From Zygnema cylindricum (Eukaryota > Streptophyta > Zygnematophyceae > Zygnematales > Zygnemataceae), in assembly GCA_037447655.1 (NCBI GenBank), contig JBBHKE010000333.1, positions 62,001 to 126,000 of the forward strand: 64,000 nucleotides of DNA. The letters are read 5' to 3'. Positions within the stretch are counted from its first letter, which is position 1. Each line of letters opens with the position of its first letter. Shown here piece after piece: positions 11,251 to 21,539 of this stretch. A model generated the notes under the pieces. The model saw only the letters and a list, made by a program, of their open reading frames with translations. It was not told the DNA's origin and made no database searches. The position numbers were made by a program, and so were the translations under genes.

Positions 11251-12279
11251 TGTTGAAATTATTAGTTATATTTCGTAATTTCTAGGTCTAAATTTAGTAC
11301 AAATAGGAAAAGAAAAAGGCGACAGCCTGCCTCCGCCTTCTCTCTATACCCACTATACTTGTCGTAGTCACTCAGGGATAGAGAGGGTGGCTGGGCCATG
11401 GATAGAGAGGGTGGTTGAGCCATGGCTGTCCTAGCTTAAGCAAGCAGGGCTAAAGAGTGACTTATGTCACTCTCAACAAAAGGTTGAGTCCGATAGGACT
11501 CGAACCTTTGACCGACAGAGCGCGGCGTAGCCGTTATCTCTAACGAGTCTGTCTTAGAAGTCCGTTAGGATACATTAGGTTTGATAATTATATAAACACA
11601 GTTGAAACCGTGATTCCGATTAACTCGTTGAAGAATGGAAGAACATAAAACTAATGATATAGAGTGCGAACATTATCTCGCACGAAAACAAATGAATCAG
11701 GCATTGATTTTGACGGCAGACATTTAATGGTGGATTTCATCTGACGGCGTGTATAACTGTCGAGATCGCGGAATGGTCACGTTGGCGTTTATGCATGTGG
11801 TATGACGTGGCGCCACGTGGAGGGATGACATTTGGTCGCAGGAATTCCGAGGAAGATAAAGACAAGTTAAAAGTGGACACGCGTCCACTCAATGGTGTTG
11901 CCGTACATAGGTCGTACAAAAAGTTCATCGGCAATAGTACTTTTCTGTAACCTACACTGATCTGATTGGTTCTTACCTCAATAGACAATGGTTGTGAGAG
12001 GGATTTAGGAATTAGAGAATTTGGTAGACAGGTACCTCTCTCCCTTTGAGAGCTTGTATAAAATTGGCATTTTTTGCCGGCACATAACTTATCGGCTGGT
12101 AGGCCGTTTTCAGTGATTCTTTTTACTACAAACTCAAGGGAGTTCAAGCTCCACAAGGGTGAAGTCAAACTGTTAGTTTGCCATCTTAGGCAGCAATGAC
12201 TGTGGCTTCAAGTGGGTTAGTTAAACATTATCTTGAGGCTTTCTGTATTCTGTCTTCCAATGGAGGACACAGAATTGCA
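11251..12279 (+). repeat. B1 5' LTR
   Basis: This 1029 bp repeat runs from tgttgaaatt to gaattgca. Hairpin arms lie at 11340-11346 and 11379-11385 around the conserved loop. An antisense B box is at 11506-11496 and T4 at 11481-11478. The palindrome gagtgacttatgtcactc is at 11455-11472. A TATA-like tgtataaaattgg is at 12056-12066 with an inverted repeat just downstream. Confidence 0.9.
11478..11542 (-). promoter_or_regulatory. Antisense tRNA-like module of B1 LTR
   Basis: Minus strand: A-box-like block TAGAGATAACGG (11542-11531), B box GGTTCGAGTCC (11506-11496), a perfect match to the Pol III/T-loop consensus, then TTTT (11481-11478). The T run sits in the loop of a 6-bp hairpin CTCAAC-CTTTT-GTTGAG (11488-11472). 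Confidence 0.6.
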
Positions 12280-13345
12280 TGTTATGGGCCCATCCTCTAG
12301 GGTGCCCACCTTCAATGGATCTGGGTTCATCTATTGGGAAGCCATGATGATGGGAGCTCTGTGCAAAAATCGATATTGGGGTATCGTCAATGGACAAGTG
12401 AAACGTCCTCCTTCGGGAACTCCACCAAGATTTGGAGCAGTAAGGTTTCGTGCAGCAACTGCTGCCTCAGCGAAGGAGGCAGATGATGGGGACAACAGTG
12501 TGTCCAAAAAGGGGAAAGGGAAGGAGACACCCCTCACTCCTATTGCCACAGTACCGAGAGCGGCGACCGTGAAGATCGCGGAGAACGATACTCAAATGTG
12601 GGAGGATGTAAACATGGCTGCCAAAAACTTCATTTTGAGGCACCTCACTCAAGCTTTGGCCACCCCTCATCTTTAAATTTACAAGGACAAGGAGTTGTGG
12701 GTGAGTTTGGTGGAGATTTATAGAGCTGGAACTATTCATGAGCTCCAGTTGGCTGAGCAAAAGCTAGTGAGTTACACTTACAAAGGAGGAAAGATGTTAT
12801 ATTACTGTAATGATCTTTCTTATTTGTATATGGAGATGGAGAGTGCCGCGTGGATAGGTACAATGAAAATGAAAGTTAACACCCTTATCATGAAGTTACC
12901 AGATGAGTACGAGAACATAGTGTACCGAGTACAGGAAATGCCTGATAGTTCATGGAAATGGAACACAGTGGTCAAAATGATACTTGTGCAAGAAAACACA
13001 ACGGAGATTATGAGAGGAGGAAAGAGCAATCAAGCTCTACCAGTAGGAGAGGTCCAATGGCGGAAGGACTCAAAGAAACCGTACAAGGGAAAGACATCAT
13101 TCTAGAGGACCGAGGCCCCCAAAGGGTCTTTGTCATTATTGCAAAAGGCCGAGACACTTCATCGCAGATTGTGTCAAGCTGTCGGAGCTGAGACTCCAAG
13201 AGAACCGTGGAGGGGGTCCTTCCGAAGAATAGAAAAAGACACTTGTGGTTTAAAGTGTCATTTGAAACCGAGGATGAGTCTTATAAGGAGGATGGGGAGC
13301 TTTTTCTCGACGAGAGTATGGAGGAGAAGGAAATGCCTCAAAGAT
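12260..13345 (+). pseudogene. gag: B1 gag remnant
   Basis: The start ATG at 12260 lies 20 nt inside the LTR end and reads MEDTELHVMGPSSRVPTFNG. The PBS (12280-12294, two differences from the common form) is part of this frame. The gag domain (UBN2-like) runs to a stop at 12674-12676, then continues in the same frame from 12695 to 13105 (LAEQKLVSYTYKGGKM, LIMKLPDEYENIVYRVQ). After that the frame shifts, and the knuckle region (near 13120-13170) has lost its cysteine pattern. It would have encoded the capsid/nucleocapsid protein. Confidence 0.85.
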
Positions 13346-13379
13346 AAAAGTGTGCCCTTGGAGCATTTCGGGAAGCTCC

Positions 13380-15216
13380 ATAGGAAGGATGGATCATCGA
13401 CTGAAAAGCAACCATGCATATGTGTCGTGATAAGGAACTCTTCACTAAGCTAAGAAAGATCCTACTATAGGGATAGAGTATGGGGATGGGAGAGTGGTTA
13501 CTATAGATCTAATGGGATTAGAAGATCTGAAAGTCTTAGTGGAGGGTATGACTTCTATACTTACATTCTCAGATGTACTCTACATTCCTCAGCTGAGTAA
13601 AAATCTTGTCTCTATGTCTGTGTTAGATGAAAAAGAGTTTGATACCTTCACTAGAAAGGGCGTCTTTTTTGCTAAGTATAGGAATAAAGTTTATTTCACG
13701 GCAGATAAGGGTAGCTAAGGAATGTTTAGGCTTTACCTGAGTAATGAAAAGAATAATGCTTACTATGTTGGTGTTCCAAAATTGATGATTTGGCATAAGC
13801 GGTTGGGACATGTGCATTTTGATAGGTTGAAGGAAATGAAAAAGCTTGGGGTATTAGAAGGCATTCAGTTTGGGGATAATGAAATGATGGATGATTGTAG
13901 TGGTTTTGCTCAAGGTACGGCTCACAGACTTCCCTTTCCTAAAGCCGCCACATATAGAGGTGAGAAAGTATTTTATTTGGTCCACACAGATATTTGGGGA
14001 CCTGCAAAAGTACCTTCGGTTAGAGGAAAGAGGTTTATGATGACAATAACTGATGACTGGTCTAGATAATCTAGAGTCTACTTTCTAAAAACAAAGTCTG
14101 AAGCATCGACTTACTTTAAAAAATATAAAGCCTAGAGGGAGAAGCTGCATGAAACCCCCATTAAGATGATAAGGAGTGATAATGGGGGGGGGATATACCT
14201 CTAACCAGTTTGAGGAATATCTGAGAGATGAGGGAGTGCAGCACCAAAAGACTGTACCATATAACCCCGAACAAAATGGGGTAGCTGAGAGGTTGAATCA
14301 AACACTAGGTGATAGTGAATGCAGTATGTTGGCCGACAAGAAAATAGGAAAGAGATTTTGGGCAAAAGCAATGATCTGTGCTAATTACATTAAGAATTGA
14401 GTCCTTACCTCAGCTTTAAAGGGAGTGACACCTTATGAGAGATGGGTTGGAAGAAAGCCAGATATCTCACACCTTCATGTTTTCGGTAGCCAAGTTTATA
14501 GTCTTGACACGGATAGGAAAATATGGAAACTACATGCTAAGGGAAACCTGGATACTTTGTGGGATATGATGAGGATGTCAAAGTATATAGACTCTATGAC
14601 TTAGCAAAGAAACATATCATTCTGGTCAAACACTTAGTTGTCATGGATGAAGGGAAGTCATTAGACCCCTTCAAATATAAAAGAAGATAAGAATCAGATT
14701 TGAGTCCAAAAGTGAGGAGAACTCAGTCGTTCTCGAAAGGGACATAAGTGAAACCGTGATTGCAGATTCAGGGGAGATCCGAGATACAGGAGACTCATTA
14801 GAAACCTCACATACCCCTATAGACTTCGAGGAGATAGAAGACGTGTGACCAGAACCGGCTTCTATGGACAGGGGAGCCGATGAGACAGTGAGGAGAAATC
14901 TAAGACTTCCATCCATTCCAGCTTCGGAGATTGAGGGAGGGAGAAGGAGCACCAAAAGGATACAAGAAAAACATGCCGCTCACAAGGTAACTAAGCTATC
15001 TCACCCAGATGAGCCTTAGTCTTACTCGGAGGTAGTGAATAGTCCAGAGAAAGAAAGATGGATTAGAGCCATAAATGATGAGATGGCCACTATCATGGAA
15101 GCAAATAATTGGGAACTAAGGGATTGTCCTCCAGACAAAACACCTATTGGGTGTAAATGGGTATTTAAACTAAAAATGAACCCAGATAATTCCATTGAGA
15201 GATATAAGGCTCAATT
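13380..15216 (+). pseudogene. pol: B1 protease, integrase and partial RT remnant
   Basis: The protease site WIIDSGAS reads with a stop after WIID and no DSG (about 13388-13410), so it is dead. Integrase zinc-binding region: WHKRLGHVHFDRL (about 13790), with CSGCAQG read as CSGFAQG. The core runs to about 14400 with a frameshift at a G-run near 14185 (SDNGGEYTS block) and NGVAERLN at about 14275. The linker 14690-15000 and RT start (WELRDCPPDKTPIGCKWVFK, about 15105-15165) follow, with stops such as the one at about 15019. It is cut off at about 15216 before the RT catalytic YVDD. Confidence 0.85.
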
Positions 15217-15414
15217 ACCTTTGCTCTAGCTGTTTGGTTCCCATCAATAAGAATTCTCCTCAGTCTGGAGGATAATCCGCTAGATCCCAAGTATTTGCTT
15301 CCATGATGGAGGCCATCTCATCATTTATGGCTCTAATCCATCTGTCTTTCTCCGGACTGTATACTTCCTCTGAGTAAGACTGAGGCTCATCTCGGTGAGA
15401 TAGCTTATGAGCGG
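15217..15414 (-). pseudogene. pol: B2 left fragment: RT N-terminal region
   Basis: From about 15270 to 15414, minus strand, this matches the start of the family-B RT and the linker before it (blocks equivalent to INDEMA-IMEAN-W). The stretch 15217-15270 is unassigned. It continues across A2 at 28289. Together with the end of B1 it forms an inverted duplication of the same pol segment. Confidence 0.75.
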
Positions 15415-16460
15415 TGTAGAAATTAATGGTTTTAAGTATTTTCTAGGTCTGAATAGAAACAAAGAAGCCGAGGCAGTCTACCTCTAACTTCTCTCTCCAA
15501 CTCTCAAACTTGTCGCAGTCACTGAGAAATTGGAGAGGAAGCTAGAGCAATGGCTACCTAGGCTATCCTCAGGTTTACGGGAAATTTATATTAGTCTAGG
15601 GATTAATTACTAAAAGTTATGTGCCGGCGGCAGGATTTCATCCTGGTACCTGCCGGCCGACAGATGGTAGATAGCCGGTAGCCTTAGCCGTTAAGTCTAG
15701 AGGTACTGTTCATAGCATATAGTACGATATTTATTTAAACATGTACACGTAGGATAAATCATTTAACTATAACTATTAACGGGATAAATAGATATGGTAT
15801 TGTAAAAGTACGAATTGCGGTACGGATAAGAAATCAATACCGCGCATTTATTCCGTAAGTGAAACGAATACCGCGCATGTATTTATTACGGCTACGATTA
15901 AATTAGATTCTAATCGGACGGTCGGAATTAGCGTCGAGATCGCGGAAGACGATTTCGGCGGTTTGTGGCCATCGCCACATCGGATGACGCGTGGCGCAAT
16001 TACATTGGATCGTGGAATCTCCGGAGATCATGACACCGAATCCGAATATGACATGTGTCGACATTTGGGCCATGTCGTACAATGTTCGTACATAAAGTAC
16101 ACCGGCAATTGTACTTTTGCGTACGGAACTTTATTCTGATTAGTTCCGTACATCAGTAGATATAGTCTGTGAGAGAGATAGGACTTAGAAAAATTAGGAG
16201 ATAGGACCCTCTCTCCCAGAGAGCTTCTGTACAAAAGGTCAACTTTGACCCTCCATAACTTACTGCTCAGGGGAGCAAATTCAGAGATTATTTTTGCTAT
16301 TGACTCAGGGGAGTCTTGCCTTCACAGAGGTGCAGGTGGTCAGAGTTTTTGTCTGCCAGGGTGGTAGTTTTTTTTGCTGAAACACAAAGGGGTCAGGATT
16401 ATCCTAGAGGCTTCTTGGAAGCTGTCCACTCTGAGGACTTATGGAGGTCTCAGAGTTTCA
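15415..16460 (+). repeat. A2 5' LTR
   Basis: This 1046 bp repeat runs from tgtagaaatt to gagtttca. The conserved loop acttgtcgcagtcact is at 15508-15523 in a hairpin. The antisense B box has one change (ggatttcatcc on +, 15633-15643), with a T4 run on the minus strand at 15615-15612. The inverted repeat ggtcaactttgacc is at 16237-16250 and the GACTC..GAGTC block at about 16300-16315. Confidence 0.92.
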
Positions 16461-17527
16461 GGTTATGGGCCCACCCTCTAGGTACCAATCTTTAATGGAA
16501 CTGGATTCATATACTGGGAAAGTATGATGATAGGAGCTCTATGCGAAAAAAGGTTTTGGGGGATAGTGAGTGGACGGTTGGGACGTCCATCAAGTCTTGG
16601 AATTCCTCCAGGGTTTGGAGGAAGCAGATTCACCAGGAAAGAGGATCCACCTTCAACGGAGGAAACAAAAGAAGGAGAGGTGGTGGACAAAGGAAAGGAG
16701 AAGGAGACGACCACACCAATAGCAACTGGTTCGGCATTCATGTCACCTATTCCGAGGAACGAGGAGAATGATACTGAAACCTGGGACTTCAACAATATGG
16801 CGGCAAAGCACTTCATCCTACGCCATCTCACTCAAGGACTTGCATGTCCTCATTTGCAGGTAGAAAGGGCATCCGATCTTTGGATGGCTCTCATAGAGAT
16901 GTACCGAAGTGGTACGATTCAGCAACAACAGTTGGCTGATCAGAAAGTTAAGGAGTATGTATACAAAGGGGGAAATATGTTGGATTTTTGCAATGAGCTT
17001 GCTACACTCTTCATGGAGCTAGAGAGTGCGGGAAAAGATTTTAGTGAAAAAGAAAAGGTTAACTGTTTACTGATGAAGTTACCTGATGAGTTCGTGAACA
17101 TAGTTTACCGTGTGCAGGACTTGCCTGACTCAAGGTGGATATGGAACTCAGTGGTAGGGATGAATCTCGTTCAAGAAAATACAATTGAGATCCGAAGGGG
17201 GGGAAAGAGTGGCCAAGCCTTGGCAACAGTGATTGATTTGAGGAACAGGGATTCCCGAAAACCGGTCGGAAACTATGGGGGTAGGAAGCTGAAAAAACAG
17301 GCCGACGAGTTCGAACCAAGGGCTCCCAAAGGTTTATGTCTTTTTTGTAAGAAACCGGGGCACTATATGGCAGTGTGCACTAAGCTAACCGAGCTTCTAC
17401 TAAAGGAGGGGCAGACCGGTGGTACCCCGAGAGGAAAAAAAAAGGCCCTTGTCACACAGGTACTTGAGGCGGAATCTGAGGACGAGGACGATGAGCTCCT
17501 TTTGGATGAGGAGTTGGAGGCGAAAAA
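16441..17527 (+). pseudogene. gag: A2 gag, near-intact with one early frameshift
   Basis: The start ATG at 16441 is in the LTR (MEVSEFQVMGPP). The PBS is 16461-16475 and is coding. A single base is missing near 16483 relative to A3, A4 and D1, so the open frame resumes at 16524 and runs for 341 codons up to A3. The UBN2-like gag domain (LRHLTQGLACPHLQVERASDLW, LLMKLPDEF) is followed by a basic region and an intact knuckle CX2CX4HX4C (17337-17378). The acidic tail SEDEDDELLLDEELE ends at the A3 insertion. The last six codons before the apparent stop come from the A3 LTR. Confidence 0.9.
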
Positions 17528-18585
17528 TGTAACTCTGAGACCTCCATAAGTCCTCAGAGTGGACAGCTTCCAAGAAGCCTCTAGGATAATCCTGACCCCT
17601 TTGTGTTTAAGCAAAAATAACTGCCACCCTGGCAGACAAAAACGCTGACCAACTTCACCCCTGTGAAGACAAGACTCCCCTGAGTCGATAGCAAAAAGAA
17701 TCTTGAATTTGCTCCCCTGAGCAGTAAGTTATGGAGGGTCAAAGTTGACCTTTTGTACAGAAGCTCTCTAGAAGAGAAGGTCCTATCTCCTAATTTTTCT
17801 AAGTCCTATCTTTCTCACAGACTCTATCTACTGATGTACATAACCAATCAGGTTACAGTTCCGTACGCAAAAGGACAGCTATCGGTGTTCTTTATGTAAG
17901 GACATTGTACGACATGGCCTAAATGTCGACACATGTCATATCCGGATTCGGTGTCATAATCTCCGGAGATTCCACTATCCAATGTAATTTCGCCACGTGT
18001 CATCTGATGTGGCGATGGCCACAAACAGCCGAATTCTTTTTCCGCGATCTCGGCGCTAATTCCGGCCGTCTTATTAAATTCGGATTTAATCGTAGCCGTA
18101 ATAAATACATGCGCGGTTTTCGTTTCACTTAAGAAATAAATGCGCGGTATTGATTTCTTGTCCGTACCGTAATCCGTACTTATACATTACCGGATCTATG
18201 TATCCCGTAAACAATTACAGTTAAATGATTTATCCTACGTATACATGTTTAAATAATTATCAAACTATATACTATGTAACACTAGTTCTTAGACTTAACG
18301 GCTAAGGCTACCGGCTATCCACTGTCTGCCGGCCGGTAGGTACAGGGATCAAATCCTGTGGCCGGCACATACCTTTTAGATAAAATAAACCCCTAACTAA
18401 TATAAATTTCCCGTAAACCTCTGGATAGCCTAGGTAGCCATGGCTCTAGCTCCCTCTCGAATTTCTCAGTGACTGCGACAAGTTTGAGAGTTGGAGAGAG
18501 AAGTTAGAGGTAGACTGCCTCGGCTTCTTTCTATATTTCTATTTAGACCTAGAAAACACTAAAAAATGGATCATTAATTTCTACA
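17528..18585 (-). repeat. A3 3' LTR
   Basis: 1058 bp, + strand tgtaactctg...tttctaca. Plus-strand B box ggatcaaatcc at 18346-18356 and T4 at 18374-18377. Followed at 18586 by ctccccttatttt, the polypurine tract complement. Confidence 0.92.
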
Positions 18586-18598
18586 CTCCCCTTATTTT

Positions 18599-20160
18599 CT
18601 AGTCAATCTTTAATTTCAGACCGCACTTCTCCCTGCAAAAAATTAGTTTAGGGGAAGGCACAGGTTTTGTCATCATATCTGCTACCATCTCACTATCTGG
18701 TTTGTACTCTAAACTGATTATTTTGATATCTACTTTCTCTCTAACAAAGCTGAGTCTGATGTCCATGTGTTTAGCTTTAAAATGATGTTTAGGATTGGCA
18801 GAAATAGCGATTGCAGCCTGATTATCACAAAAAAAATTCTGCACACCACTCTTAAGGTGACCAAGCTCACCAAGCAAAGACTTGACCCACATCAATTTTT
18901 TTACAACAGAGCAAGAGGCCATATACTCAGCCTCCATGGTGGACTGAGCAATAAATTTTTGTTGTTTGCTACTCCAACAGCAAGCCCCATCACCCACATA
19001 TAATACATATCCAGAAGTGCATCTCCTCATAGGAGCATCACCATAACTAGCATCGCTCCAAGTAGTGATGTCAGTAATCTCCCCACCCAAATGCACCCAT
19101 AGATCCCTAGTTCCTATCAAGTATCTAAAAACTCTCTTAGGTGCCTCCCAATCCTTCTTAGTGGGAGCATTTAGACTTCTACTCAGCACTCCTACAGCTG
19201 CAGCTAAATCCGGCCGGGTATAATTCATAAAATAGATTACACTTCCCACTACTTGCCTGTAAGGAATAGTCTGCATGAACTTCTGTTCTTCTGGAGATAA
19301 TTTCTCTTCTAAGACTATGACTCCTTCTTCCTCACTCCCCTCACTTCCCTTCTTCAACTCCATTGGAGTTGTACAACTATTAGCTTTATCCATTTGAAAT
19401 TTTTCAAGCATGTTCTATATTGCTTCCTTTTGAGTCAATCTTATAATTTTTCTTTTTCGGTCTCTCTCCCCTTGAATTCCCAAAATATATTTTGCTCCAC
19501 CCATATCCTTCATTTCAAATCTCCTCTTAAGATCAGTTTTCTGTTTATTATTTTTTTCCATTGATTTACTTAAAACAAGCAAATCATCAACATAAATTGC
19601 AATGAATATGATACCTTCCTCATCTTCAAAAACATAGATTGAGTGATCTGAGCTGATCCGGATATATCCCAGACCGGTAAGAAACTCATCAAGCTTCTTC
19701 TTCCATTGTCGAGGCGCCTGTTTCAAACCATAAAGTGATTTAATCAGCCGACATACCTTACTCTCCTCTCCTTCCTCCACAAATCCTTCGAGTTGTTGCA
19801 TGAAGATCTCCTCTTCCAATTCTCCGAGCAAAAAGGCTGTTTTGATGTCCATCTGGTGCACCTCCATGTCTTCCATTGCTGTCGGACTGAGAAGTATGCG
19901 GAGGGAGGGAAATTTGACGACCGGCGCAAAGGTTTCCTTGTAGTCGATATTCTCCTTTTGTGTAAATCCTTTTGCCACTAATCTGGCCTTGTAGCGCTCA
20001 ATTGTGTTATCTGGATTCGGTTTTAATTTGAAAACCCACTTACAACCGATTGGTTTTCGGTTAGGTGGACAATCCACTAGCTCGGAAGTATCGACTGCCA
20101 TAATTGAGGCCATCTCGTCATTTATTGCTGTATCTCACCGGTTCCTTTTTCGACAAGTCA
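18599..20160 (-). pseudogene. pol: A3 reverse transcriptase and RNase H
   Basis: One frame from about 20113 to 18599 is broken only by a stop at about 19412-19414. It has the RT blocks CKWVFKLKPNPDN, DIKTAFL, LYGLKQAP and intact YVDDLLVLSKS (about 19580), then RNase H (TTWSDASYGDAP at about 19075, CDNQAAI at about 18820, and the MTKPVPSPKLIF end). This is the second-best preserved RT in the window. A stop precedes it near 20114, in the linker. Confidence 0.88.
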
Positions 20161-20224
20161 TCGCCTCTCCATAAGTCCGAGGTTCATCTTGATGAGATAG
20201 TTTTGTTACCTTGTTATTAACTTG

Positions 20225-21467
20225 TTATTCTTGCAATCTTTTGCTACTTCTCATTCCCCCCTCAAAATCTGTGGCCGGAATAGATGGTTCTCGTGGGTTC
20301 TTTCGAACATTCTTGGCTTCTCCCTTATCCCTTGATTCTGAATCAATTTCCACCACGTCTTCCGCTTCAGGTAGAGTTGTCACTGGAGTTTCCGCAGCCA
20401 AGTCCTTTTCGGTATGATTTGTACCTGCAAGAATGTCATCTTCTCTAAAACCTGGATAGTTACGAAGCTCAAAGTCATCGGAATTTTCTGACTCAAATGT
20501 GATTTTTACTGACTTCGTATACTTGAAGGGATCCACAGACTTTCCTTCATCCATAACTACTAGATGTTTTACTATGATTATATCTTCCAATTTTAGATCA
20601 TAAACTCTAAATCCTTTAACATCCTTATTATATCCTAATAAATATCCTGGTTTTCCTTTAGGATCTAGCTTCCAATTAGACCGATCTGTATCTATACCGA
20701 ATACTTGACTGCCGAAAACCTTTAAGTGAGATATGTCTAGTTTCCGGCCAGTCCATCTCTCATAAGGTGTTTGATCATTTATAGCTGAATTAAGAACTCT
20801 ATTTTTGAGGTAATTAACACAATTCATTCCTTCTGCCCAAAATCTTTTTCCTATCTTCTTATCGGACAACATACTTCTAGCACTATCACTTAGTGTCCTA
20901 TTCAATCTTTCAGCTACCCCATTCTGTTCCGGGTTTTATGGAACTTTGTTAGACTCCATCTTCCCTCAGAAAATCCTCAAACTAGTTAGAAGTATACTCT
21001 CCACCATTGTCACTCCTTACTTTCTTGATTGGATTTTCATGGAGTTTTTCGCTCCATGCTTTATATTGACTAAAACATTCCTGAGCTTCTGACTTGTTTT
21101 TCAAAAAATACACCCGGGAATACCGAGACCAATCATCAGTTATAGTCATCATAAATCTCTTCCTCCCCGGTGAGGGCACTCTAGCCGGTCCCCAAACATA
21201 TGTGTGTACTAGATCTAGATTTTTTTCTCCCTTATAGGTGGCTGTTTTAGAAAAGGGTAATCTGTGTGATTTACCTTGAGCACATCCACTACAATCACTA
21301 ATATCATCATTCTCACTGAACTGAATCCCTTCCACCACTCCCATCTTTTTCATCTCTCTTAACTTATCTAGATTCACATGCCCAAGCCTCTTATGCCACA
21401 TCATAATATCATGAACACCAGTATAATAAAATTTCTTCTTTTCATTACTTAAGATCAGCCTAAACAT
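20225..21467 (-). pseudogene. pol: A3 integrase remnant
   Basis: WHKRLGHVNLDKLREM and CSGCAQG (about 21390-21280) form the HHCC region. The core VRSDNGGEYTSN is near 21000 and is followed by a frameshift around 20945 (a lost segment before the NGVAERLN block). The C-terminal region with KVFGSQVFGIDTDRSNWKL runs to 20225, where the linker meets a stop. Integrase would insert element DNA and make the 5-bp target duplications seen here. Confidence 0.87.
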
Positions 21468-21539
21468 CCCATGTCTACCTTTCTCAGCAATGAAATAGAC
21501 ATCCTCCTCAAAACTAGCAGTAAAGACTCCTTCCCTAAT

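Larger units (their letters stand above)
11251..15216 (+). mobile_element. Copia element B1, 3'-truncated
   Basis: It has a full 5' LTR, PBS, gag, protease, integrase and the first part of RT. Similarity stops at about 15216 in the RT block after NPDNSIERYKA. The rest of RT, RNase H and the 3' LTR are absent. It abuts an inverted family-B fragment. Confidence 0.85.

Noticed and set aside
16524-17549. Complete 341-codon A2 gag as an independent gene
   Set aside because: Its N-terminus is cut off by a frameshift near 16483 and its last codons come from the nested A3 LTR, so the ORF ends are artefacts.
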